The notes under the pieces: model-generated
Database searches by the model: none
Told to the model about the DNA's origin: nothing
Seen by the model: only the letters and a program-made list of their open reading frames with translations
Source of the DNA: Siniperca chuatsi
Lineage: Eukaryota; Chordata; Actinopteri; Centrarchiformes; Sinipercidae
Length of the DNA: 64,000 nucleotides
Direction of reading: 5' to 3'
Assembly (NCBI RefSeq): GCF_020085105.1
Contig: NC_058055.1
Coordinates: 25,835,822 to 25,899,821 of the forward strand
Translations under genes and position numbers: made by a program
In this document: piece by piece, positions 11,363-22,719 of the stretch
Layout: each line of letters starts with the position of its first letter
Numbering within the stretch: position 1 is the first letter of the stretch

Positions 11363-12405
11363 TAAAGCTTCTCCTTACACTTTGTAGCCTTTATGACTGG
11401 AGTTCAACACAACAGCAAACCAAAGAGCTGCTGTTCAGACTGAAGACATTTAAACAAATCAAGTAAACAGGCTACAATCTGGAGGTACTAACCCCTGATG
11501 CTACTGAAAATACTGTTATTTCTCAGGGTGAGGTTAATTGATTTCTTACTGTTCCAATATTGCTACTCTTGTCTAGGTTTGGTTTTTAAATAATAATAAG
11601 TTGAATCCTTTTTTGTGTTATGGAACCTCCTCGTGAGGTTTGGTGATAATCATTCAGTCCAGGATCACTTGGTTGAATTATTATCTCCAGCAAAACTACA
11701 AAAACCTCCATACTATGTTTTGAAAAGCAACAGTCACCAAAAAAGAAAGGGAAAAAGGTTTGTCTGATGGCCCATGTCACAGCTATACAGTTATGAGTGT
11801 TGGATTGAATATAGTTCATTATGGAACTTTTTGGATATGTCAAGTCGGTTAATTAAATCTAAAAATGTAGCCGATGGTGAAGGTACAGAAGTGTTAAAAA
11901 TATTAAAGAGTAAAAACCGTGCGCATTTTTCGATGCATTCTTGGTGTCCGGTGGCTCATCTCTGTCGGCAGACTCCCTGTGAGCGCTGTGGTTTCATGGC
12001 GATGCCTTGAAAGGATTCGGTCTGTCTTTTGATATCAGCTACACCTCTGTCATGTAAGGCCTCCTAGAAGAGAAAATGCCTCTGAAACTAAAAGAACCTC
12101 TGTGCCTTTGTCATCCATTACGTTTTCATATTTACATATTGCGCTTTTGTATTGAACCTCTTGAAAGGTAATATAATATATACATATTTACATAGACTGA
12201 GAAGCCTACCAAGAGGTAAACACCACGTGAGTGATTTACCACCTAAAATCTTAACTTCCATACTGATTTTATTGCTTCTTATTTTTTGTAGGCTTTATGA
12301 CTGGACGGTCTTCACTAGACACGTTTTAGGTTAAAGGTTTACTTTTGTGAAAAGTGACTCGTTCGTGTACAGCGTGTAGTTGAGGACATGTGGCTCTTTG
12401 GTTTG
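11363..12405. other. Spacer between convergent H2A and H3
   Basis: AT-rich, with no gene. The part at about 12045-12175 (AAGAGAAAATGCCTCTGAAAC, then TTTTGTATTGAACCTCTTGAAA) is a short, internally deleted copy of the unclassified repeat found at 13490 and 17966-18340. Confidence 0.45.
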
Positions 12406-12412
12406 TGTCGGT

Positions 12413-12428
12413 GGCTCTTAAAAGAGCC
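12413..12428 (-). terminator. Histone 3' stem-loop of the H3 gene at 12458
   Basis: Read on the minus strand it is GGCTCTTTTAAGAGCC, 29 bases after the stop. ACCAAAGAGC at about 12394-12403 (minus strand) is the candidate downstream element. Confidence 0.97.
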
Positions 12429-12457
12429 GTTGTGGGTTTGGACAGGTGCGGGTGAGT

Positions 12458-12877
<420 letters not shown>

Positions 12878-12929
12878 TCAGTCTTCTCTGCGTTCGCAGC
12901 TACAGAAGGAATACTGTCTGGCTGCGAAC

Positions 12930-13045
12930 AGCGGCTTTATAAAGGAGCTGCCGGAGAGCAGCGGCAGCGCTGATTGGTCCAGGCCGGGAGGCGCGCGCGC
13001 GCTGTAGCTCATCAACTGAAAATTCAAACCAACCAATCATCCAAC
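12930..13045 (-). promoter_or_regulatory. H3 promoter: TATA and CCAAT boxes
   Basis: On the minus strand the TATA box is TTTATAAA at 12936-12943. CCAAT elements lie further upstream, CCAATCA at 12971-12977, plus a plus-strand CCAAT at 13033-13037. Spacing to the start codon is about 70 bases, as in other histone genes here. Confidence 0.8.
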
Positions 13046-13215
13046 AGCAGCTGGCTGAGAAGAAAGACAAATAAATAATATTCACAGAAAAGGAAGTGTG
13101 TCTGATTTAATGTGACCGATGGCCCATGTTAGAAATAAACGATTGCAAATACTAACGTTTAGATCATGTAAATGTTTCTTTAATATGTTACATTTCATGT
13201 TTATTTATATCCTAC

Positions 13216-13276
<61 letters not shown>
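13216..13276. repeat. (AAT)n microsatellite
   Basis: About twenty uninterrupted AAT/ATA units between the H3 and H1 genes. Confidence 0.97.
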
Positions 13277-13277
<1 letters not shown>

Positions 13278-13489
13278 GCTCTTATGGATTTTTGAAATGT
13301 TTAGCTACTCATCATAAGTAACTTCCAGATGGATATCTTGTTTAATTTTAGTAACCTCCAGAGGTCATAGACAAAGAAATATGAAGGCAACATGCTACAG
13401 ATGAGACAAGTAAACTCTTATTTGACAGTTTGTTCCCTATTCAGCTACACAGCCAAGAAATAATAATAATAATTATTAAATAGATAGGA

Positions 13490-13760
13490 CATGTTGGAAA
13501 TAAAACTGTTTACTGTAGTGAAACAAGAGCTGGCTGACCTCCGAAGGAGGAGAACTATTGATAAAAAGACTTTTATTCTCCCGGAACTTACTGGACTTTT
13601 AATATCGTACCTCTTTGTGCACTTTATCGCTTGGCCCTTCATATTAGCTTACACTTTTACCACTTTGTATTATGTTTAATATTCATGTATGAATTGTATT
13701 GAAGTATTTATGTTGTGTTTATGTAAATTTTGTACTGAACTTGTTGAAACTTAATAGTTA
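13490..13760 (+). repeat. Unclassified dispersed repeat (copy 1)
   Basis: This shares about 270 bases with 18090-18340: GTGACCTCCG-like start, GGAGAACTATTGATAAAA, GGAACTTACTGGACTTTTAA, GCACTTTATCGCTTGGC, TATTCATGTATGA, GAACTTGTTGAAACTT. The copy is in direct orientation. It has no long open frame, so it could be the 3' part of a retroposon or MITE. Confidence 0.65.
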
Positions 13761-13864
13761 TTTAACTTTAAAAAAAAAGGGAAGACTCATCCCCCCAAAA
13801 TGCGCCATAGGAAGTCATTCCTGCCTGACCTCTCTGACATCAATGCAATACTTGAAATATTTTC

Positions 13865-14263
13865 TGTTTAACACTCCTGTGGAATATACTCTGTTTTCTG
13901 TTTAATATTCCCTGTTTATTGATATTTATTCATACTTCTATTACTGCTGTGCAATATCCACCGTCTAATAATCATCTTAATCTGCTACACTTAACTTGAC
14001 AGTACTCATTATTGCACTTTACTTAAATTATTACATTGTATTATTATACCGTACACACTTATCAACCTGTAAATCCACTTTTGTGCTTATTGAGCTTCTA
14101 TACTTTATATCCACTTTGTACTTAATTTATCTTAGCTGTATTAAAGTGTATTATATTTTGATTTGCTTAGTACTTCTGTTCCTGTGTGCACTGACGTGAC
14201 AGTGAGCAGCTGTAACAAAAGAGTTTCCCCCTCGGGGATCAATAAAGTATTTCTGATTCTGAT
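13865..14263 (+). repeat. Interspersed repeat with CTGATTCTGA tail (copy c)
   Basis: The most complete copy: CTATTACTGCTGTGCAATATC, TGCTACACTTAACTTGACAG, TACCGTACACACTTATCAAC, CCTGTGTGCACTGACGTGAC, CTCGGGGATCAATAAAG, TATTTCTGATTCTGA. It directly follows the unclassified repeat at 13490, so the two may be parts of one longer element. Confidence 0.7.
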
Positions 14264-14860
14264 ATTGTTCTGGTGGAGGAAGAACACTGGCTGGAGAAAG
14301 GAGATAATGTGCAATTAATGTTCAAGCATACAGTTAATTTCATTTTAATATTCGAGGACAATCATGCACTTTACTGAAAAGCATGATGTTTTTTGTCTAC
14401 TTACGATGTGAGCACTTCTTCTTCTACCAAAGCCAAAACCTGCATTCTGAGTTAAAGAAAGGGTGAAAATAAGGCACAGCGGGGCCCCGTGGCTCTGTTT
14501 TCCTAGAGGCCCCCAAGTCATTAATTGTGCCCCTGACTGATTTGCACAGAAGGATAAATAAAAAATATTTCTTTTTTGTAGACAGTCATCATTATAAACA
14601 GTGGAAAAAAATAAATAATAAAATAAGTATGTTCAGTATAAATAATGTAGGTCAGTATAGTAACAATGTGTAGTGAAGCATAACTAGTGTAAAGATGGAG
14701 TCAGTGAGACTGTTGAACAGGTTGCTCTGTGTAGGGGACTACAAAAGTATTATAAAGTTGCTAAGATGCATGGGTGCTGTTTGTGTCCACCATAATCATG
14801 GTGGAACATGGCAGCTGAAGACGGACATGATGCAGGAGCAGCTCTTTAGTGGAAGCTGTG
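14264..14860. other. Spacer downstream of H1, nothing recognised
   Basis: AT-rich, no open frame of note. Confidence 0.4.
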
Positions 14861-14862
14861 GT

Positions 14863-14878
14863 GGCTCTTAAAAGAACC
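14863..14878 (-). terminator. Histone 3' stem-loop of the H1 gene at 14915, with a wobble pair
   Basis: On the minus strand it reads GGTTCTTTTAAGAGCC, 36 bases after the stop. The third stem pair is U-G instead of C-G, unlike the other genes in the window; the stem still closes. CACTAAAGAGC at about 14840-14850 (minus) is the downstream element. Confidence 0.9.
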
Positions 14879-14914
14879 TTTGGTGCACTGAGTGCTGGAT
14901 GAGCCGGAGCCGCT

Positions 14915-15535
14915 TCACTTCTTGGACTTCTTGGCTGCGGCTTTCTTTACGGGAGCTTTCTTGGCAGCGGGCTTCTTGGCAGCGGGCTTGGCCTTTTTGA
15001 CGGGGGTCTTCTTGGGAGTCTTCTTCGCTGCCGGCTTCTTGACGGCTTTCTTCACCGCTGCCTTCTTCGGGGACTTCTTGGCTGCCGCTGCTGCTGCTTT
15101 CTTGGCTGCTGGCTTCTTGGCTGCCGGCTTCTTGGCCGCGGTTTTCTTGGCTGCGGGCTTCTTGGCTTTGACGGGAGCCTTCTTCTTCTCCGCCACCTTC
15201 TTGGCAGGTTTGGCGGCTTTGGGCTCCTTCTTGGCGAGCTTGAAGGAGCCGGACGCCCCGATCCCTTTGGTCTGGCTCAGGGTTCCTCCGGTCACCAGTT
15301 TGGTCACGGCGGTGTTGATGCGCTTGTTGGACTTGGTCACATCGACGCCTTTGGCGGCCAGGACCTTCTTGATGGCCGCCAGCGACATCCCCTTGCGCTC
15401 CTTGGACTCAGCCACGGCGCTGAGGATCAGCTTCGGGAGGGTGGGGCCATCCTTCTTGGGGCGGGGAGCCGCCTTCTTCTTCGGGGCTTTCGCCGGGGCT
15501 TTCACCGGGGCCGCTGCTGGAACTTCTTCTGCCAT
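14915..15535 (-). CDS. H1: Histone H1, divergent globular domain (206 aa)
   Basis: A linker histone. Residues 1-29 are an Ala/Pro/Lys-rich N-terminal tail, about 30-103 form the winged-helix globular domain ([18 protein letters not shown] to [11 protein letters not shown]), and the remainder is a Lys/Ala/Pro tail with SPKK and TPKK repeats typical of CDK-regulated H1. The start at 15535 ([10 protein letters not shown]) is chosen over an in-frame ATG 26 codons upstream because that extension would run through the leader towards the TATA box. The globular domain differs clearly from the canonical H1 at 27952 (for example [20 protein letters not shown] against [20 protein letters not shown]), so this is a separate H1 subtype rather than a recent copy. 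Confidence 0.96.
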   Translation of the reverse strand: MAEEVPAAAPVKAPAKAPKKKAAPRPKKDGPTLPKLILSAVAESKERKGMSLAAIKKVLAAKGVDVTKSNKRINTAVTKLVTGGTLSQTKGIGASGSFKLAKKEPKAAKPAKKVAEKKKAPVKAKKPAAKKTAAKKPAAKKPAAKKAAAAAAKKSPKKAAVKKAVKKPAAKKTPKKTPVKKAKPAAKKPAAKKAPVKKAAAKKSKK

Positions 15536-15600
15536 CTCTGCGTGTCTGCGCTCTGCTGTGTTCGTCTGAACGTGTCCGAGCTCAGAGCAGGAGGCGGGAC

Positions 15601-15682
15601 TTATAAAGCACATGAGAACCGTGGAGAGGCAACGCGCTCAGCCGCTCGGCCGCCTGCTGAAATGTGGCGACACTTGTGTTTT
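15601..15682 (-). promoter_or_regulatory. H1 promoter: TATA box and H1 box
   Basis: On the minus strand, CTTTATAAG lies at 15601-15608 and the H1-specific AAACACA box at 15675-15681. This is the usual arrangement for vertebrate H1 genes and supports the downstream start at 15535. Confidence 0.82.
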
Positions 15683-15689
15683 CTCTTCC

Positions 15690-17515
15690 ACATTTTGGGG
15701 ATAAAATCCGCACAAGACAAACGTTTTAGACAACACTTGTTATTGTATCAGTGAGAGATCGCTCTTCCCTTCACACTGAGGTCGCGTTTGGCGACGAGGA
15801 CTCCTTTATTTAACTCCAGGAGGCTTCAAACCTCTCTAATACACCGTCACTTTGTACAGCTCGCTGCGAGTTTTCTTCACATTTCGTCTCTAAAAATGGC
15901 TAAAAGTCAGATGTATTAAATGGGACTGTGGTTTTCCACCAAGCAGAGACGTGTGAGGATAGAATAAAACTGAAATCGCTGCACTAAGGCGATTTATTTC
16001 GTTTCAATCTGAGAGGTTTTCTGTGGACGTAAACACACGGTTGCTGTAGGTGGCTCGGGGCGGTTACTCCTGTCACAGATGGATCCGCTGGAAGAGACTT
16101 CCCGTCTCCACTAAGTGTTTAACATGACGGGACTTACAGCAGAAAGTAAATATTGCTTCTGCTGTACAGAGACCTGACTTACTGAAATCACTTTAATCAG
16201 CTTCAGTTTGTGTTCAGACCTGCTTTCTGTCTGTTACATGATTTGATCCTCAGTCCCAGGAGTCAATACATATATTATAATACATTATATAGTATTGTAT
16301 ATTTAAACGTGATTTAAAATATGTTCTAAGTAATTCTTCTCAGCTGAACTCAGGTCCTTTAGCTATCACTGAGGACACAGAGGTTTTATCATCTGCTTTG
16401 TATTTTATTTGGTACTTTACAGACCCGAGGGTTTTATTTATAGTTACACATAATGGGTTTCTCTAAAGGCAGATATATTTTTAGACTCATTAAACTTAAC
16501 TATGTGTGATCTAATTAAACATGGAACAATATTAAAAATTAATGTGATTTTATAGACTTTGAGTTGTTTTCGAATATATTGTGGGGTTGCATGACTTTTA
16601 AAGATACTCCTCAGTTTACAGCCTTGGCCGAGCTGCTGAATACATTGTGAGGAATTTATGAAACGACTACAAATCTGCTTTAGACATCAGAATGTAAATT
16701 CTTAGTAGCGGTAAAATCTTTAAACATTATTGAACTAAATACAATCTAAATATTTTCAGTGGAATCAATGTTGGTGTTCATAAAACAAACCTCGTCTGAT
16801 GCCTCTATTTTGGTATAACTTTAAAACAAAAATAAATAATTTGTAAATAGCATTAGTATGGTTTTAACTTGAGGTTTTAACCCATGTTATGTATTTCATA
16901 GTTAAATTATTATTCAATAATTATGATTTATCATTGACTGAAATCTATCTGTATATTACAGTGTCCAACAAGAGGAAAGATAGGGAGTCCATTTACTTCT
17001 TCAAATAACAACAAAAGTCGAAAGGTCACTCCTGGACAAAGCACTTTGCTTTGATATAAATGAAAAAGAAATGCTACAGAGGCAGACGTGTTTTCCAGAC
17101 TCTTCCTCTTTACCTGTGAAATAACTTCAGCTGATGCTCCCCTCAGAGGCGTTTTAACATCAGTCACTACATGCAGTCCATTTTAAATATAATATAGAGG
17201 AATTTGTATTTATGGAACATTAATATCTTACTGTGTCACAAAGGAAATATGACAATGACTTTATATGTCAACAGATCTGTTATCTTGTTTCTTGAGATCT
17301 GGGTTTTCTTGGGTCGGCCTTAGGGAGAGCTGTCTCTTTAGCAACTTGATGGCAGACAAGCTCAGCAACAAGTAATAATGATCAAACTCAGGTTCAAAAT
17401 CCACTTTCCGATTTATTGATATAATCCAATAACACACCTGCTGGCTTTATATTCTGTATAGCAAAACAAAATAATAAGACAAATATAATTACAACACACA
17501 ATAGGAACCAATTGT
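15690..17515. other. Long spacer, nothing recognised
   Basis: AT-rich, with short frames only (for example 16931-17167) and no repeats I recognise. No histone remnants were found. Confidence 0.4.
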
Positions 17516-17518
17516 ACT

Positions 17519-17940
17519 AACTAGTATTTTGTAATCCTGTTATTGTAGATAATAATAATGAATGTTTCTGCCTTCTGCTACACACAGTGATGATGACATC
17601 TCTCTGTAATCAGCTTCAGTTTGTGTGGAAACCTCTCTCTCTGTAGGCTTCCTGTTTGTGATACAGGTAATATATTTTACATTGTAATAAAATACTCTGT
17701 TGTTGCACAAAATGAAGTCAAGCCCTCATGTTCTGTCCCAGATGTCCAATACTTATTATAACATGTATATATAGGTATAGGAACAGTATGGGAATGATGT
17801 GATATAATATATAAAGCCAATATGGTTAACAGCAGGATAGTAGTGTGAGTATAAGTTGCAAAGTTTATATGTGCAGGACTTCAGATGAAGTTGGGCTCTC
17901 CTTCACGCAGGCCCATATACAGTCTGAGTAGTGAACAGGA
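17519..17940 (-). repeat. Inverted copy of the tRNA-linked block at 4389-4790
   Basis: Reads as the reverse complement of 4389-4790 with small insertions (for example at about 17696-17735) and substitutions. Its outer side leads to the tRNA-Asp relic at 18461, mirroring the arrangement at 4091-4790. Confidence 0.85.
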
Positions 17941-17965
17941 TGTCTACTACACTACAACTCCATCA

Positions 17966-18340
17966 TGTATGGACTCCTTCAAGAGAAAATGCCTCCGAAA
18001 CAAAAATAATTGTTCCAGCTCAGTGTCTGTAATGTGTGCGTGAAACTTTGGAGAACCAGATGTACCATGGTTTTAAATAAGACTGTCATTGACAGCGACA
18101 TGGTTGTGAAACATGTACTGGGTGACCTCCGGAGAAGGAGAACTATTGATAAAAGACTATTACTTCCCTGGAACATACTGGACTAAGTTCTTATCTCTCT
18201 TTGCACTTTATTGCTTGGCTCCCCACATTAGCAAACACTTTTGTATTGTGCTTTGTATTATCTATAATATTCATGTATGATATTTACTAAGGTATCTATG
18301 TTGTGCTTTTGTATTGAACTTGTTGAAACTTGAACTTGTG
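17966..18340 (+). repeat. Unclassified dispersed repeat (copy 2)
   Basis: This begins with CTTCAAGAGAAAATGCCTCC, like the partial copy at 12045, and continues with the 13490-type sequence (GGAGAACTATTGATAAAAGA, CACTTTATTGCTTGGC, TGTATTGAACTTGTTGAAAC). It lies between the inverted block and the tRNA-Asp relic, so it probably inserted after the inverted duplication formed. Confidence 0.65.
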
Positions 18341-18460
18341 TGAGTTATGAATAAAGAGCACCTGAGATACAACTTAAAAACCATAGCAATGTTATTATCT
18401 GACATGTACAACACAACAGTCATTGGTTGGATGTGCTCACATGACATTTCACACCTCTCC

Positions 18461-18530
18461 TCCTTAGTATAGTGGACAACATCTCCACCTGTCACGCGAC
18501 TGGGGGGGTTGAGCCTGAGCTTCAAGATGT
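18461..18530 (+). pseudogene. tRNA-Asp pseudogene
   Basis: The 5' half is preserved: TAGTATAGTGGACA, then CTCCACCTGTCACGCG with the GTC anticodon loop. The acceptor 5' strand is shortened (TCCT), the anticodon stem has a G-to-A change that breaks pairing, and the T arm has degenerated (GGGGGGGTTGAGCCTGAGC where GGGGTTCGATTCCCC is expected). The upstream ACACCTCTCC also matches the flank of the intact gene at 4091. No functional acceptor stem can form. Confidence 0.88.
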
Positions 18531-18852
18531 GACACTTACCACATTCATACACCTGTAGAAGATCTACGACGACTCATTACATTTCTTTAATACAAATCCG
18601 AGATAAGTACCTACAACTGATAAAAGTTATGTCAGAATAAGTAGTGTATAAGTTAGTTGTCAGCTCATGTTATCTTTACTGTTATAATTACACCATGTCT
18701 GTTTCTGTAAACTTTCAGTTATGCAATATGAACAAACATTACTTTTCATAAATAATGCTGGTATATAAAAGACATGATATTAAGTTGTATAAAGTGAAAA
18801 CTGAGTTAAGTAACATTTAGCAGGAAATCAGCTCTTAGTTGAGGCAGTGGGC

Positions 18853-18868
18853 GGCCCTGAAAAGGGCC
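18853..18868 (-). terminator. Histone 3' stem-loop of H2B
   Basis: On the minus strand it is GGCCCTTTTCAGGGCC, the textbook form and different from the GGCTCTTTTAAGAGCC of the other genes; 27 bases after the stop. CAACTAAGAGC (minus, about 18831-18841) is the downstream element. Confidence 0.97.
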
Positions 18869-18895
18869 TTTGTGTTGTTGGGATGAACAGCGGGT

Positions 18896-19267
18896 TTACT
18901 TGGAGCTGGTGTACTTGGTGACGGCCTTGGTGCCCTCAGATACGGCGTGCTTGGCCAGCTCCCCGGGCAGCAGCAGGCGGACGGCGGTCTGGATCTCCCT
19001 GGAGGTGATGGTGGAGCGCTTGTTGTAGTGAGCCAGGCGGGAGGACTCACCGGCGATGCGCTCGAAGATGTCGCTCACAAAGGAGTTCATGATCAGCATG
19101 GCCTTGGAGGAGATGCCGGTGTCGGGGTGGACCTGCTTCAGCACCTTGTACACGTAGATGGCGTAGCTCTCCTTCCTGGTCTTTCTCTTCTTCTTGCCGG
19201 TCTTGGTGACGCTCTTAGAGACGGCTTTCTTTGAGCCCTTCTTCGGTGCTTTCACTGGATCAGGCAT
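18896..19267 (-). CDS. H2B: Histone H2B
   Basis: A core histone partner of H2A. The 123-codon product has the basic tail [18 protein letters not shown], the [20 protein letters not shown] entry to the fold, the [20 protein letters not shown] helix, and a normal end, AVTKYTSSK, with the ubiquitinated lysine. This is the normal fish H2B length. It is intronless. It is the only intact H2B in the window, although a second lies just left of the window and a third is reduced to a ghost at 9131. Confidence 0.98.
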   Translation of the reverse strand: MPDPVKAPKKGSKKAVSKSVTKTGKKKRKTRKESYAIYVYKVLKQVHPDTGISSKAMLIMNSFVSDIFERIAGESSRLAHYNKRSTITSREIQTAVRLLLPGELAKHAVSEGTKAVTKYTSSK

Positions 19268-19321
19268 CGTTAACTTCGTAGGAATTTACTTCAACGAATG
19301 ATCCCTGTAGCGCTGAGGTGA

Positions 19322-19380
19322 CGGATTTGTATGTGCTTGATGCAAATTAGACTGTGCGGTTCCTCGCACAGGATTGGCTG
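19322..19380 (-). promoter_or_regulatory. H2B promoter: octamer, CCAAT box, TATA-like element
   Basis: The octamer ATTTGCAT (Oct-1 site, typical of H2B) is at 19340-19347. A CCAAT box within CAGCCAATCC is at about 19370-19380, and the weak TATA-like CATACAAATC at 19324-19333. The CCAAT portion is the part still recognisable in the ghost H2B at 9131. Confidence 0.85.
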
Positions 19381-19431
19381 AGTTTTTAAACGCGACTGAG
19401 CATGCGCTGCACAGATTTTAACTGTTAATAT

Positions 19432-20748
19432 CAGTGGTGGAGAAAGTATTCAGATACTTTTTTCATTTACCAAAAGATCTGATTAATTTGATTATGATAC
19501 AATCATACACAATTATATTATTAAATTTTTTATTAGGCTATTATCTTATTACAGGAAAGTAAAAAGGTCACAGATTTTGAGACAAATGGAAGTCATACTG
19601 ATAACAAAGTGGCATTTTATTGTTTTAATTAATATATTGATTCATTTTTATTTCATCCTTATCTTACAAACCTGCAATATCGCTGTCTTGATGTAGTACC
19701 GTGTTGTATGAGGCAGCTTCTCGTTATATTAATTTTAAGCAATAATGCGAATAGACAATATTACACGATCACACAAGGGTTTTTCCATTGATAATAAACT
19801 AAATTATGTAGCCATTTATATCACATCATGCCCACAGGGACACTGGGCCTAAATCACACCAAAAAGTTACATTAAAATTTCATCTAGGAATTTTGGACAT
19901 GCATTTATCAATTATATTACTGTAACATACTACACAATAACATTTAATGTATAACTTCTGAAGTATTATAGATTTAATAAAATGCAGGCTTCAAGGACTT
20001 TTATTGCACACACAGGAGGAGTCTTGAAGAGTTGCTCTAACTTTTACAAGCAATTAGATGTTACTGTTCCAGCATCGGGGTAAGGTCTCCCTAACATGAA
20101 GAAATTAGCTGTTTTTATATTTTAGTATGGACAGCAGTAATCTTGGTCCTGGTATTAACATTTTGTGATATCGTAGTGATGTGTCGGTCACGAATGAGTT
20201 GGCTCTATCTGCTCATTATAGTGTTTAGACCCAATATGTGATTCTTACTGAGGGTGTCATCTCATATAGTAGTCTACCATTAGCCCTGTTATGAGACACT
20301 TTGCTGAGGTACTTGTGGCTAGCTAGCCATGTAGCCAGCTGTGTTGAGATCAACAGTTACGGTACTCACGTTAACATATAAATCTGAAAATACTGACATG
20401 ATCACACAGTCGTGGCGCTCAGCTGTTTTTTATAATCCGCTATGAAATTTGTTTTCATAGAAAACACTTACGACTAATGTTAGGTCAACACTAATGCTAG
20501 CTAATGTCAACTTTTACTGTAGCTGTCAGTCTAATGTCAAGCACTGTGGGTTTTAATAGCATCCCTACAATGTACTGTAGTCTTTGATTGGATTAAAATG
20601 TGAATATATGTCAATGTAAAAATATGCCTAATGTCTTACAGTGTAAGGATGATTGAAATGTCATTTTACGGTAAGTGTTGCAATACAGTGCCCTTGTAAT
20701 TATCAAATGATGGGGAAAGTAAATGTAATTAGTTACGTTCCGCCACTG
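19432..20748. mobile_element. Possible CAGTGG-ended DNA transposon or two solo ends
   Basis: The left end reads CAGTGGTGGAGAAAGTATTC (19432) and the right end is the inverse form, AGTTACGTTCCGCCACTG (20731-20748). These fit the terminal inverted repeats of the common teleost CAGTGG MITE. I could not find a matching 8-bp target duplication, and the 1.3-kb interior contains no transposase frame, so the ends may belong to separate insertions. Confidence 0.4.
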
Positions 20749-21780
20749 CTGCTCGTATGGGTGTTGAACAAGCAAATACATTAGCAAAGAAGGCTCTTAT
20801 TAAAGGGGGGTGTTAAAAGTTTTTGGCTTGTCACATCTTAAACACAGCTTATAAACATAAGCACATTATTATGTACAGTATTAAATAGAATTAATCAGTA
20901 TTCAGGTCATTTAATGCCATGAATCATTAATCTCTGATACAGTAGGTGGCGGTATTCACCTTTTAGGTTGGTTTGCGATGAAATGAATGTGGTAATTTCT
21001 TAACTGACGTTTGTGAAGGTTAGGGAGATGTGTGCTGTCTGTCCACAGACCGCTTTACTGTCGTTAGCTAGTAACAGTTAGCTCAGTTGATACCTACCAA
21101 TGTCCAAAGTTCCGTTTAAATGCCAAACTCCATTTAGAAATCTAGTCTTTTTAAGTTTACAAGAACACAGACGTCGCATGTATGACTTATGTACTTCACC
21201 TGAATCAACAAGAGCTTCTCTTAAACTCGGCATACACGCCATATACAGCAATACTCGTTTAAACAGATTTTCAACTTAAATAAGTATTTCCCTTTTATTT
21301 CTCCCCACACTCTGTGTCCACTAAAATAACACACAGATTGTAGAGACTTGTAAATATATGACAGGGGTGCATAATATATCACTCAGCTTATCGATATCAG
21401 GAAGTAATTGGATGAGAGATATATATTGTATCTGGACTGATAGAAAAGTTATGTTCCACAGATTTAATATGTAGAAAGTCCTGGGTGTGTAGTAGACTGA
21501 TGGTCAAGGCCAAAACCTGTTATCGGTGTCCTGTAGAAATCACGTAAATGAGAGAGTTTAGAGTAAGTCAGATATGAACTTCATCCATTCTAAATGACCT
21601 GAAGGGATTTTGATATTTGTCCCTGTATAAAATATATATATTCTGAAGCAGGTACTGACTGGAGCAGATAAGCTGACAGATATATTGTGCAGCTCTAACT
21701 CCACTTCTCTTTTCTCCAGCCTAATATGGATGAAGTGAATTTTGTCTCTCTTGCTGTTGGGAGATGTGTGGCCGCCTGCT
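20749..21780. other. Spacer, nothing recognised
   Basis: AT-rich; no open frame or RNA gene seen. Confidence 0.4.
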
Positions 21781-21784
21781 GCCT

Positions 21785-21966
21785 GAATGCATGTATCTAT
21801 AATACATAGATAATATTGGCCCTAAAATGGACCCTTGAGGTACTCCACAGGTGATGGGAGCACACGAGGAGAAGATGTTACCAGTTTTGACAGAAAAAGA
21901 TCTGTCTGTCAGGTAGGAGGTGAACCACTGGTGGGCGCTACCCAGTCCAGCAGAATAAAATGCTCA
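21785..21966 (-). mobile_element. LINE reverse transcriptase fragment
   Basis: In one minus-strand frame the translation runs [19 protein letters not shown] and then [12 protein letters not shown], the conserved RT region between the fingers and palm of non-LTR retrotransposons (L2/CR1-like by the [12 protein letters not shown] form). Only about 60 codons remain, and the catalytic motif is absent. Confidence 0.75.
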
Positions 21967-22274
21967 ATAGTGTTGTGTTTTTAAAACTGTAAATGTAAAA
22001 GTAAACACATTTATTAAAATAACAACAACAGACTGGTCAGCTATGTCCAGAGAGCTGCAGGGTCCGTAGAGTGGCAGGGGGAAAAGGGGAAAAGGGGATA
22101 AAGGGTTGGATTGTAGGAATAAGGAAGAGCAGAGGTGGTAACAGTGTTTTTAACAATAATGAACATACAAAAATAAACCACATTAAACATGACGGGCAGG
22201 GCTATGTTTAGCTGTAACAAAATGGGTCCTAAAGGCCAAATTCAAAAGCAGTGACATTGCCAACTGTAAGCAGT

Positions 22275-22660
22275 TCACTGCGTTTGGAGGTGGTCTTTAA
22301 GGCAATTAGCTACTGCACTTAAAAACATACCATTTCCTCTAGGTGTGAAATGAACTCCATCTTTCAAGAATAGCCCAAGACTGTCATGTCTAATGTGAGG
22401 GTGTTCAATCATAACACTATTTAAGCTATGAACAAATGTAGCTATAACACTGTTGACAAATTTCATGGCCTTGTCAAGCTTCACCGGATTGGCACCAGCC
22501 TTCCACCTGCACCTTTTGGATCACAGACAAAATATGATCTTCATGCCAGGGTGCTGGAGGTGAAGCTGGTCCTCCTTCATCATGCTGACCAGATTGATGC
22601 TGCTGACCTCCCTCGTGTCGTTGCCACCACAGTGGATATTGAGGACATCCGGTGCTGCTC
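22275..22660 (-). mobile_element. SGNH/GDSL-hydrolase-like fragment, possibly from a LINE ORF1
   Basis: One minus-strand frame contains VLNIHCGGNDT (the GxND block III of SGNH hydrolases, about 22615-22640). The next piece, 22275-22484, ends DGVHFTPRGNGMFLSAVANC with the D-x-x-H block V. At least one frame break separates them. Esterase domains of this type occur in ORF1 of L2/CR1-like LINEs, and an RT fragment lies 300 bases downstream on the same strand, so they may be parts of one degraded LINE; a host-gene relic is the alternative. Confidence 0.45.
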
Positions 22661-22719
22661 TTCCTCACAGGGACTGGGAAAAGAAGGGGAGAAGGCCTTT
22701 CCACCGCAGTTAGAATCGA

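Noticed and set aside
15536-15613. Longer start for H1 at 14915 (26 extra codons)
   Set aside because: The extension runs through the leader up to the TATA box, and no H1 has such an N-terminus. The same reasoning rejects the extended starts of H1 at 27952 and H3 at 24744.
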